Shown in pieces: positions 7,217-13,904 of a DNA stretch of 22,280 nt (its first letter is position 1; every line of letters begins with the position of its first letter). Made by a program: the position numbers and the translations under genes. The notes under the pieces were generated by a model that saw nothing but the letters and a program-made list of their open reading frames with translations, ran no database searches and was not told the DNA's origin. The stretch is from AR5 sp041499965 (GTDB taxonomy: Bacteria > Methylomirabilota > Methylomirabilia > Rokubacteriales > CSP1-6). The stretch lies in NCBI GenBank assembly GCA_041499965.1, contig JBGQLG010000077.1:1-22280 (forward strand), read 5' to 3'.

Positions 7217-8877
7217 GCACCGGCGCCGCGCGGATCGATCCGCTCGCCGGCCGACCCGCGCCGGCATCGCTCCTGGTCGACGTCGCCCGACTGACGCGCG
7301 CCTACTACGACGAGCGTCCGGATCCCGCGATCCCCGAGCAGCGCGTGACGTTCGGCACCTCCGGGCACCGGGGCTCGGCGTTCAAGGCCGCGTTCAACGA
7401 GGCGCACATCCTCGCGACCACGCAGGCGATCTGTCTCTATCGAGCCGAGCACGGCATCACGGGGCCGCTCTTCCTCGGCTGGGACACCCACGCGCTGTCG
7501 GAGCCCGCGCGGATGACCGCGCTGGAGGTGCTGGCCGCCAACGGCGTGGACGTGATGCTCGACGCCGCGGACGGCGTGACGCCGACGCCCGTCGTGTCGC
7601 AGGCGATCGTCGCGCACAACCGCAGCCGGCCGGCGGCGCTCGCCGACGGCATCGTGGTGACGCCCTCACACAACCCGCCCGAGTACGGCGGGTTCAAGTA
7701 CGATCCGCCGTCGGGCGGCCCGGCCGAGACGGCGGTGACGGAGTGGATCCAGCGCAGGGCCAACGCCTTTCTGGCCGACGGGCTGCGCGGCGTCGCCCGG
7801 ATCCCGTACGAGCGGGCCCGGCAGGCGCCGACGACGCATCGCTTCGACTACCTCGGCACCTACGTCGAGGGGCTCGCGACGGTCCTCGACCTGGACGTGC
7901 TGCGGGGCACGCGGCTGGCGATCGGCGTGGATCCGCTCGGCGGCAGCAGCGTCGCGTACTGGGAGCCGATCGCCGCGCGCTACGGCTTCAGGCTCGACGT
8001 CGTCAACCGCGCCGTCGATCCGACGTTCGCGTTCATGACGGTGGACTGGGACGGCGCGATCCGCATGGACCCCTCGTCGCCGTACGCGATGGCCCGGCTC
8101 ATCGGCCTGCGCGATCGGTTCGATCTGGCGTTCGCCACCGATCCCGACGCCGATCGGCACGGCATCGTGAGCCGGAGCGCCGGGCTGCTGAATCCCAACC
8201 ACTATCTGGCCGTGTCCATCGCGTACCTGTTCCGCGAGCGGACGGGCTGGTCCAGGAGCGCCGCCGTGGGGAAGACGATCGTCAGCAGCAGCCTGATCGA
8301 TCGTGTGACGGCGCGCCTCGGCCGCCGCCTGCTCGAGGTGCCGGTCGGCTTCAAGTACTTCGTCGACGGCTTCCTCGACGGCTCGCTGGGCTTCGGCGGG
8401 GAGGAGAGCGCGGGGGCGGCGTTCCTGCGCCGTGACGGCACCGTGTGGGTCACCGACAAGGACGGGTTGCTCATGGGCCTGCTGGCGGCAGAGATGACGG
8501 CGCGGACCGGGCGCGACCCCGGCGAGCTGTACGCCGACCTCACGCGGGAGCTGGGCGAGCCGGTCTACGAGCGGATCGACGCCGCCGCCACCGCCGAGCA
8601 GCGGGCCCGGCTCGGGCGGATCACGCCGGCCGAGCTGGCCATCACCGAGCTCGCCGGCGATCCGGTGACCGCAGCGCTCACGACGGCCCCCGGCGATCAG
8701 CGGCCGATCGGCGGCATCAAGGTCATGACCGCGCACGGCTGGTTCGCGGCCCGCCCCTCCGGGACCGAGGCGGTGTACAAGCTCTACGCCGAGAGCTTCA
8801 AGGGCCCGGAGCACCTGCGCGCGATCCAGGCGCAGGCTCAGGCGGCGATCCGGACGCTGTTCGACACGATCACGTAG
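7213..8877 (+). CDS. pgm: Phosphoglucomutase (alpha-D-glucose phosphate-specific)
   Basis: A 554-residue cytoplasmic enzyme that interconverts glucose 1-phosphate and glucose 6-phosphate, linking glycogen and cell-surface sugar synthesis to glycolysis. The four-domain alpha-D-phosphohexomutase signatures are present: TFGTSGHRGS near the N-terminus, the phosphoserine loop TPSHNP (Ser152), the Mg-binding DPDADRHG (Asp310, 312, 314), the sugar-binding GGEESAG and the phosphate-binding RPSGTE (from Arg514). Length and order fit the bacterial Pgm family. The start is GTG at 7213, overlapping the transketolase stop in GTGA. No terminator is visible downstream; 76 bp of unexplained sequence and a tandem repeat separate it from the arsenic promoter. 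Confidence 0.95.
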   Translation: MSTGAARIDPLAGRPAPASLLVDVARLTRAYYDERPDPAIPEQRVTFGTSGHRGSAFKAAFNEAHILATTQAICLYRAEHGITGPLFLGWDTHALSEPARMTALEVLAANGVDVMLDAADGVTPTPVVSQAIVAHNRSRPAALADGIVVTPSHNPPEYGGFKYDPPSGGPAETAVTEWIQRRANAFLADGLRGVARIPYERARQAPTTHRFDYLGTYVEGLATVLDLDVLRGTRLAIGVDPLGGSSVAYWEPIAARYGFRLDVVNRAVDPTFAFMTVDWDGAIRMDPSSPYAMARLIGLRDRFDLAFATDPDADRHGIVSRSAGLLNPNHYLAVSIAYLFRERTGWSRSAAVGKTIVSSSLIDRVTARLGRRLLEVPVGFKYFVDGFLDGSLGFGGEESAGAAFLRRDGTVWVTDKDGLLMGLLAAEMTARTGRDPGELYADLTRELGEPVYERIDAAATAEQRARLGRITPAELAITELAGDPVTAALTTAPGDQRPIGGIKVMTAHGWFAARPSGTEAVYKLYAESFKGPEHLRAIQAQAQAAIRTLFDTIT

Positions 8878-8952
8878 TCACGGCCCGCTGGTCGACGCCG
8901 GCCACCGCCCGGGCCCGCGCCGAGCTCGGCTGGGATCCGGCCTTCCGTCGGT

Positions 8953-8986
8953 GAATCCGGGCCGGGGCTGAATCCCGGCCGGGGCT
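8953..8986. repeat. 17-bp tandem duplication abutting the ars -35 element
   Basis: Two adjoining 17-base units (8953-8969 and 8970-8986) of the form GAATCC[G/C]GGCCGGGGCT differ at one base. The last T of the second unit is the first T of the TTGACA at 8986. It may affect promoter activity or simply be a replication-slippage duplication. Confidence 0.7.
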
Positions 8987-9015
8987 TGACACATCAGTAG
9001 ATCTTGATGGATGAT
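8986..9015 (+). promoter_or_regulatory. ars promoter with overlapping ArsR-type operator
   Basis: A perfect -35 TTGACA (8986-8991) is followed after 18 bp by a weak -10 GATGAT (9010-9015). Between them lies the inverted repeat ATCAG-TAGATC-TTGAT (8993-9008), one base off the ATCAA-N6-TTGAT pattern bound by arsenic-responsive ArsR repressors. Bound repressor would block RNA polymerase. Transcription would start near 9022, which is an in-frame GTG of arsR. Confidence 0.6.
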
Positions 9016-9342
9016 CCGGGTGTGGCGATCGCGGCGGCCGACATCGAGGCAACCCTGAGGCTCTTCCGTGCGCTCGGCGACGAGACGCGGCTGCGGCTGC
9101 TCGAGCAGCTCCGCGGCGGCGAGCAGTGCGTCTGCGACCTCACCGACGAGCTGGAGGCGAGCCAGCCCCGCCTGTCGTTCCACCTGAAGACGCTGAAGGA
9201 CGCCGGCCTCGTCACCGATCGCCGGGAGGGCCGGTGGGTCTACTACGCGATCAACCCGGAGGCGCTCGCCACGCTGGAGCGCGTCCTCACCGAGCTGAAG
9301 CCGTCACGGCTGGGCCTGCGCTCGGCGCGCCCCTGCCAGTGA
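9007..9342 (+). CDS. arsR: ArsR family arsenic-responsive repressor
   Basis: A 111-residue winged-helix repressor of the ArsR/SmtB family, expected to leave its operator when arsenite binds. FRALGDETRLRLLEQL is the typical start of the domain. QCVCDL (Cys41 and Cys43) is the alpha-3 arsenite-binding motif. SQPRLSFHLKTLKDAGLV is the recognition helix and GRWVYYAINP the wing. An extra Cys lies at the C-terminus (PCQ). The ATG at 9007 lacks a ribosome site, and GTG at 9022, giving a protein five residues shorter, matches the predicted transcription start, so leaderless translation is possible. It heads the arsenic operon and has its own operator plus a second one behind it. Confidence 0.93.
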   Translation: MDDPGVAIAAADIEATLRLFRALGDETRLRLLEQLRGGEQCVCDLTDELEASQPRLSFHLKTLKDAGLVTDRREGRWVYYAINPEALATLERVLTELKPSRLGLRSARPCQ

Positions 9343-9361
9343 CCCTTTTTTGCCTTCACAT

Positions 9362-9377
9362 ATCAAGGGCTGTTGAT
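9362..9377 (+). promoter_or_regulatory. Second ArsR-type operator before the fusion gene
   Basis: ATCAA-GGGCTG-TTGAT is a perfect inverted repeat with the arm and spacer lengths of known ArsR operators. It lies in the 53-bp gap between arsR and the fusion gene, 18 bp before its ATG. It overlaps TATCAA (9361-9366), a possible -10. A ribosome site (AAGGAGA, 9383-9389) follows. Confidence 0.65.
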
Positions 9378-9395
9378 GCACCAAGGAGACGGACG

Positions 9396-11654
9396 ATGAG
9401 CCAGGCCACCACGCGACGGATCGCAATCATCGGGGCGGGGCCGATCGGATTGGCGGCGGCGGCCCATCTGGTCGCCAAGGGTGAGACGCCGATCGTCCTC
9501 GAGGCGGGCGACTCGGTGGGCGCGCACGTGCTGGCGTGGGCCCACGTGCAGGTGTTCTCGCCGTGGCGCTACGACGTCGACCCGGTCGCCGCCGAGATGC
9601 TGCGAGCCGCGGGGTGGAAGGATCCCGATCCGGACGCGCTGCCCACCGGCGCCGAGATCGTCGCCGACTATCTGCGTCCGCTGGCGGCGCTGCCCCAGAT
9701 CGCCCCGCACGTACGGCTGGGTACTCGCGTCGTCGCGGTGGCGCGCGCCGGGTTCGACAAGATGAAGACGGCCGGGCGCGCGGCGGCGCCGTTCGAGCTG
9801 CGCGTCCGCTCGGCGGCGGGTGAGCAGACGCTGCTGGCCGACGCCGTGATCGACGCCTCCGGCACCTACGGCGCTCCGAATCCGCTGGGCGCCAACGGCC
9901 TCGTCGCCATCGGCGAGGCGTCGTGCCGTCACCGGATCTTCTACGGGATCCCCGACGCGCTCGGCGTGCATCGCGTGCGGTACGCCGGCCGGCGGACGCT
10001 CGTGGTGGGCAGCGGCCACTCGGCGTTCAACGCGTTGCTCGACCTGACCGAGCTGGCGGCCTCGTCGCCGGGCACCACGCTCACGTGGGCGGTGCGGCGC
10101 ACCGACGTCGGCACCATGTACGGCGGTGGCGACGCCGATGCGCTGCCCGCGCGCGGCGGGCTCGGCGCGCGGCTGCGCGCGCTGGTGGACTCGGGCCGGA
10201 TGCGGCTCGTCACCGGCTTCGGGACGGCGGAGGTGCGCGCCGACCGCGACGGCGTCTCGCTCGTCGACGGCACCGGCCGCGCGCTGGGGCCGTTCGACGA
10301 GATCGTGGCGGCGACCGGCTTCCGTCCGGAGCTGGCGATGCTGGGCGAGCTCCGGCTCGACCTCGATCCGGCCGTCGAGAGTCCACGCGCGCTGGCGCCG
10401 CTCATCGATCCCAACGTCCACAGCTGCGGTACCGTGCCGCCCCACGGCGTCGAGGCCCTGCGGCAGCCCGAGCCCGGCTTCTACGTCGTCGGCATGAAGA
10501 GCTACGGACGGGCGCCGACGTTCCTGATGCTGACCGGATACGAGCAAGTGCGCTCCGTCGTGGCCGAGCTCACGGGCGACCTCGAGGCCGCCCGGCGCGT
10601 GGAGCTGACGCTGCCGGCGACCGGCGTGTGCTCGGCCACGCCGGCGGCGGACACCGAGGCCGGGTGCTGCAGCGTCACGCCCGCGGCCGTCGAGGCCGGC
10701 GCGTGCTGCGAGGACTCGCTGAACGCGCCGGCCGGCGCCGCCTGCTGCGCGCCGGCGCCCGTCGAGACCGCGAGCGCCTGCTGTGCGCCGGCGCCGACGG
10801 TGGTGACGACGCTGGGGCGTCCGGCGTCGCGCGCCGGCGCCGAGCCCACCGGGACGATCAAGGACGCCGTCAAGGCGAAGTACGGCGCGGCGGCGCTCCG
10901 CGTGAGCAACGTTGGGAGCTCCTGCTGTGGTGGGACGGCCACCAGCGGGCGTAGTCCGATCACGTCGAATCTCTACGGGGCCGAGACGGCGGACCTGCCG
11001 GCCGACGCGGTCGCGGCCTCGCTCGGGTGCGGCAACCCGACGGCGCTGGCCGAGCTGCGCCCGGGCGAGATCGTCCTCGACCTGGGCTCGGGCGGCGGGA
11101 TCGACGTGCTCCTCTCCGCCCGGCGGGTGGCGCCCGGCGGCAAGGCCTACGGGCTCGACATGACGGAGGAGATGCTGGCGCTCGCCCGAGAGAACCAGCG
11201 CCAGGCCGGGGTCGACAACGTCGAGTTCCTCAAGGGCGAGATCGAGCGCATCCCGCTGCCGGACGATGCGGTCGACGTCATCATCTCCAACTGCGTCATC
11301 AACCTGTCCGCCGACAAGGACGCCGTGCTGGCCGAGGCGTTCCGGGTCCTCAAGCCGGGCGGGCGCCTCGCCGTCTCCGACGTGGTCGTGCGCGGCGAGG
11401 TGCCGGCCGAGGTCCGCCGCAGCGTCGAGCTGTGGATCGGCTGCGTCGCCGGCGCGCTGGAGGAATCCGACTATCGCGGCAAGCTCGGGCGGGCCGGCTT
11501 CGAGACGGTGGACGTCGAGCCGACAAGGATCTACCGGGCCGAGGACGCGCGCGCCACGCTGGCCAGGGCGGGCCTCGACGCCGACGCGCTCGCGCCGGCC
11601 ATCGAGGGCAAGTTCATGAGCGCGTTCATCAGGGCGCGCAAACCGATCCGGTGA
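9396..11654 (+). CDS. arsM: Fusion of ArsO-like flavin monooxygenase and ArsM arsenite methyltransferase
   Basis: A 752-residue protein in one uninterrupted frame. Residues 1-410 are an FAD/NAD(P)-binding oxidoreductase like ArsO of actinobacterial arsenic operons: the FAD motif IIGAGPIGLAAAAHL near the start, the second nucleotide motif VVGSGHSA (about 202-209) and ATGFRP (306-311). Residues 412-511 form a linker with Cys412 and Cys-Cys pairs at 424, 437, 450, 462 and 510. From about 485 it is a full ArsM: KYGAAALRV, the S-adenosylmethionine motif VLDLGSGGG (560-568), and the three conserved arsenite-binding Cys at 545 (SLGCGNP), 633 (SNCVINL) and 683 (GCVAGAL). ArsM adds methyl groups to arsenite. 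The flavin domain might supply reducing power or oxidise a methylated intermediate; its chemistry is not established here. A good ribosome site supports the ATG. The stop overlaps arsC by 4 bases. Confidence 0.93.
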   Translation: MSQATTRRIAIIGAGPIGLAAAAHLVAKGETPIVLEAGDSVGAHVLAWAHVQVFSPWRYDVDPVAAEMLRAAGWKDPDPDALPTGAEIVADYLRPLAALPQIAPHVRLGTRVVAVARAGFDKMKTAGRAAAPFELRVRSAAGEQTLLADAVIDASGTYGAPNPLGANGLVAIGEASCRHRIFYGIPDALGVHRVRYAGRRTLVVGSGHSAFNALLDLTELAASSPGTTLTWAVRRTDVGTMYGGGDADALPARGGLGARLRALVDSGRMRLVTGFGTAEVRADRDGVSLVDGTGRALGPFDEIVAATGFRPELAMLGELRLDLDPAVESPRALAPLIDPNVHSCGTVPPHGVEALRQPEPGFYVVGMKSYGRAPTFLMLTGYEQVRSVVAELTGDLEAARRVELTLPATGVCSATPAADTEAGCCSVTPAAVEAGACCEDSLNAPAGAACCAPAPVETASACCAPAPTVVTTLGRPASRAGAEPTGTIKDAVKAKYGAAALRVSNVGSSCCGGTATSGRSPITSNLYGAETADLPADAVAASLGCGNPTALAELRPGEIVLDLGSGGGIDVLLSARRVAPGGKAYGLDMTEEMLALARENQRQAGVDNVEFLKGEIERIPLPDDAVDVIISNCVINLSADKDAVLAEAFRVLKPGGRLAVSDVVVRGEVPAEVRRSVELWIGCVAGALEESDYRGKLGRAGFETVDVEPTRIYRAEDARATLARAGLDADALAPAIEGKFMSAFIRARKPIR

Positions 11655-12076
11655 CGCGCCGGCGCGTGCTGGTGCTCTGCACGCACAACGCCGCCCGCAG
11701 CCAGATGGCGGAGGGCCTCCTGCGCGCGCTGGCCCCGGATCGCTTCGAGGTTACCAGCGCGGGGACCGAGGCCACGCGCGTGCATCCGCTGGCCGTCCGG
11801 GCGATGGACGAGCGGGGCATCGATCTGCGCGGGCACCGCTCGAAGACCGTCGACACCTTGCTGGGCGAGCCGTGGGACGTCGTGATCACCGTCTGCGACA
11901 GCGCCAACGAGCGCTGCCCGGTCTTCCCGGGGCCGACCACGCGGCTGCACTGGAGCTTCGAGGATCCGTCGGCGGCGACGGGGAGCGAGGACGAGCGGCT
12001 CGCCGTGTTCCGGCGCGTGCGCGACGCGATCGACGCCCGGCTACGCCGCTGGGTTGCCGAGCGGATCCCGGCATGA
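11651..12076 (+). CDS. arsC: Arsenate reductase, thioredoxin-coupled (LMW phosphatase fold)
   Basis: A 141-residue cytoplasmic enzyme that reduces arsenate to arsenite, supplying the substrate of ArsM. The P-loop CTHNAARSQ (C-x5-R) begins at Cys10, and Cys82 and Cys89 lie in VCDSANERCP. These three positions match, residue for residue, the catalytic relay Cys10-Cys82-Cys89 of the staphylococcal pI258 ArsC, so electrons should come from thioredoxin rather than glutaredoxin. GTG at 11651 overlaps the ArsM stop (GTGA), and the stop overlaps the aquaporin ATG (ATGA). The segment HWSFEDPSAATG is typical of the family. Confidence 0.95.
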   Translation: MTRRRVLVLCTHNAARSQMAEGLLRALAPDRFEVTSAGTEATRVHPLAVRAMDERGIDLRGHRSKTVDTLLGEPWDVVITVCDSANERCPVFPGPTTRLHWSFEDPSAATGSEDERLAVFRRVRDAIDARLRRWVAERIPA

Positions 12077-12819
12077 GCGCGGCCGCGCGCCCGGACTTGC
12101 GGCGCCGCGCGGTGTCGGAGGCGGTTGGCACGGCCATGCTCCTGGCCGCCGTGGTGGGGTCGGGGATCATGGGCGAGCGCCTGGCCGGCGGTAACGTCGC
12201 CATCGCGTTGCTTGCCAACACGCTGGCCACCGGCGCGGCGCTGGTGGCGCTGATCCTCACGTTCGGGCCGATCTCGGGCGCCCATTTCAATCCTGCCGTG
12301 ACCGTGGCCGATGCGTCCCAGGGCGGCCTCGACTGGCCCGCGGTCCCCGTCTACGTCGTCGCCCAGGTCGCCGGCGCCTTCGTGGGCGTCGCCGTCGCGC
12401 ACGTGATGTTTGGCGAGCCGCTCTTCTCGGCCTCGCGCCACGTCCGCCACGGCGTGCCGCAGCTCGTGAGCGAGTTCGTGGCGGCCTTCGGGCTGCTGGC
12501 GGTAATCTGGGGCTGTGTCCGCTCGCGGGCCGCCGCCGTCCCGTTCGCGGTGGCCGCCTACATCACGGCGGCCTACTGGTTCACGGCGTCGACGTCGTTC
12601 GCCAACCCGGCGGTGACGCTGGCCCGCGCCGCCAGCGACACCTTCGCGGGCATCCGGCCGGCTGACGCGCCCGGCTTCATCGTGGCGCAGCTCGCCGGCG
12701 CCGGCGCCGCCACCGCGCTCTTCCGGTGGCTCCTGCCGCCGGCGCTGGTGCCGGCGCCCACGGCCGCGCCGGCGCGGGAGGCCGCACCGCCCGTGCTCGA
12801 GGGTGAGCCCGCGCCATGA
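12073..12819 (+). CDS. aqpS: Aquaporin (MIP family), AqpS-like
   Basis: A 248-residue membrane channel with about six helices and the two half-helix motifs: FNPAVT (Asn73) and FANPAVTLAR (Asn178). AqpS proteins of rhizobial arsenic operons replace an arsenite pump: arsenite made by ArsC leaves down its gradient, and methylated arsenicals can also pass. The position directly after arsC, with a 4-base overlap, and the absence of ArsB or Acr3 in the operon fit this role. The C-terminal 30 residues are a Pro/Ala-rich tail. Family membership is certain; the arsenic role is inferred from context. Confidence 0.92.
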   Translation: MSAAARPDLRRRAVSEAVGTAMLLAAVVGSGIMGERLAGGNVAIALLANTLATGAALVALILTFGPISGAHFNPAVTVADASQGGLDWPAVPVYVVAQVAGAFVGVAVAHVMFGEPLFSASRHVRHGVPQLVSEFVAAFGLLAVIWGCVRSRAAAVPFAVAAYITAAYWFTASTSFANPAVTLARAASDTFAGIRPADAPGFIVAQLAGAGAATALFRWLLPPALVPAPTAAPAREAAPPVLEGEPAP

Positions 12820-13310
12820 GCGCGCTGACCGTCCGTCTGGCGACCGTCCGCGATGCCGAGGCGATCGCGTGCATCCACACCGAGGGCATCGCTGACCGCG
12901 TCGCGACGTTCGAGACCGAGCCGCGCACCGCGGCGCAGGTGGCCGCCGGGCTGGCCGACAAGGGCGACCGCTATCCCACGGTGGTGGTCGAGCGCGACGG
13001 TGCGGTGGTCGCGTGGGCGAGTGCGGGGGCGTACCGCAGCCGGTCTGCGTATGCCGGCGTGGCCGAGCACTCCGTCTATGTCGCCCGGGCGGCGCGCGGG
13101 GCCGGCGCCGGCCGCGCTGCGCTGGAGGGACTGTGCCGCACGTATGCGGAGCGCGGGTTCTGGAAGCTCGTCTCCCGCATCTTTCCGGAGAACACCGCGA
13201 GCCTGGTTCTGCACGACCGCTGCGGCTTCCGCGTGGTCGGGGTCTACCAGCGGCACGGCCGGCTCGACGGGCAGTGGCGCGACTGCGTGATCGTCGAGCG
13301 GCTCCTGTAG
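12816..13310 (+). CDS. arsN1: ArsN1-like GNAT N-acetyltransferase
   Basis: A 164-residue acetyltransferase of the phosphinothricin acetyltransferase type. The acetyl-CoA loop is RGAGAGRAAL (from Arg94), preceded by the beta-4 strand AEHSVYV and followed by SRIFPENTASLVLHDRCGFR and VGVYQRHGRLDGQWRDCV, all typical of the group. ArsN1 proteins acetylate the amino group of arsinothricin, an organoarsenical mimic of glutamate, and related proteins do the same to phosphinothricin. The arsenic operon context favours ArsN1. Substrate-binding residues were not checked against a structure. ATG overlaps the aquaporin stop by 4 bases. Confidence 0.85.
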   Translation: MSALTVRLATVRDAEAIACIHTEGIADRVATFETEPRTAAQVAAGLADKGDRYPTVVVERDGAVVAWASAGAYRSRSAYAGVAEHSVYVARAARGAGAGRAALEGLCRTYAERGFWKLVSRIFPENTASLVLHDRCGFRVVGVYQRHGRLDGQWRDCVIVERLL

Positions 13311-13904
13311 GTGGCGCCTCCCTCCCTCACCGTGGCGGCGCTCCTCGACGGTGTCGACGCGACCGACGCCGGGGTGGTGCGGCTGTTCGAGCGCGTGCGT
13401 GACATCCCGTTCAGCTTCGCCGCCCACAGCGACGCCGACACCCTGCTGGCCTGTGGGTTCGGGACCTGTGCGCCCAAGCACGCGTTGCTGGCCCGCCTCT
13501 ACGCGGCGGCCGGGCTCGAGACCCGCTTCGTCTACGTCAGCTTCCGGTTCGACGACATGCCCGGGGCGTTTCCGCCGGACCTGCGAGCGCTCATCCACGA
13601 CGGTGTCGTGCGCGCGCACGCCGCGCTCCAGCTGCGCCGGCCCCAGGGCTGGCTCGACGTCGACGCGACGTTCGACCGCCCGCTGGCGGCAGCAGGGTTG
13701 GTCGTGACCGAGGGTTGGGACGGTCGGACCTCGATGCCGCTCACCGTGCGCCCGCTGGCGCGCGTCGAGAGCGCGCTGCCCCCCGAGCACGAGGAGGCGC
13801 TCCTCGGCATCCGGCACCGGACGGGCCTGTCGCGCCCGGCCGTCGAGCGGCTCAATCGCTGGCTGGACACGCTGCGGGCGGGCGCGACGGCGGCGGCGCG
13901 GTGA
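13311..13904 (+). CDS. Transglutaminase-fold protein of unknown role
   Basis: A 197-residue cytoplasmic protein with no signal peptide. It carries the papain-like transglutaminase core: Cys53 in GTCAPKHALLARLYAAAGLE, His103 in VRAHAALQL and Asp118 in WLDVDATFD, in the right order and spacing for a Cys-His-Asp triad. Such domains act as peptidases, amidases or acyl transferases on diverse substrates. GTG at 13311 follows the ArsN1 stop directly and the stop overlaps the MFS gene by 4 bases, so it is a true member of the operon. No arsenic role for this family is known to me. Cleavage of an amide-linked or thiol-conjugated arsenical is a guess. Confidence 0.8.
   Translation: MAPPSLTVAALLDGVDATDAGVVRLFERVRDIPFSFAAHSDADTLLACGFGTCAPKHALLARLYAAAGLETRFVYVSFRFDDMPGAFPPDLRALIHDGVVRAHAALQLRRPQGWLDVDATFDRPLAAAGLVVTEGWDGRTSMPLTVRPLARVESALPPEHEEALLGIRHRTGLSRPAVERLNRWLDTLRAGATAAAR

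Noticed and set aside
5651..7267. A 538-codon minus-strand frame opposite transketolase
   Set aside because: Arg-rich composition and no domain; explained by codon bias of the true gene.
8878..8954. A short frame after pgm reading ARARAELGWDPAFRR, like the end region of a sugar-nucleotide epimerase
   Set aside because: Only about 25 residues, no matching upstream part, and the family motif is not usually at the very C-terminus. A gene remnant is possible, but chance in GC-rich DNA is as likely.
9396..10630. N-terminal half of the fusion as a thioredoxin reductase (ArsT)
   Set aside because: It has two nucleotide-binding motifs but no CxxC redox pair in the reductase position, so an ArsO-like monooxygenase fits better.
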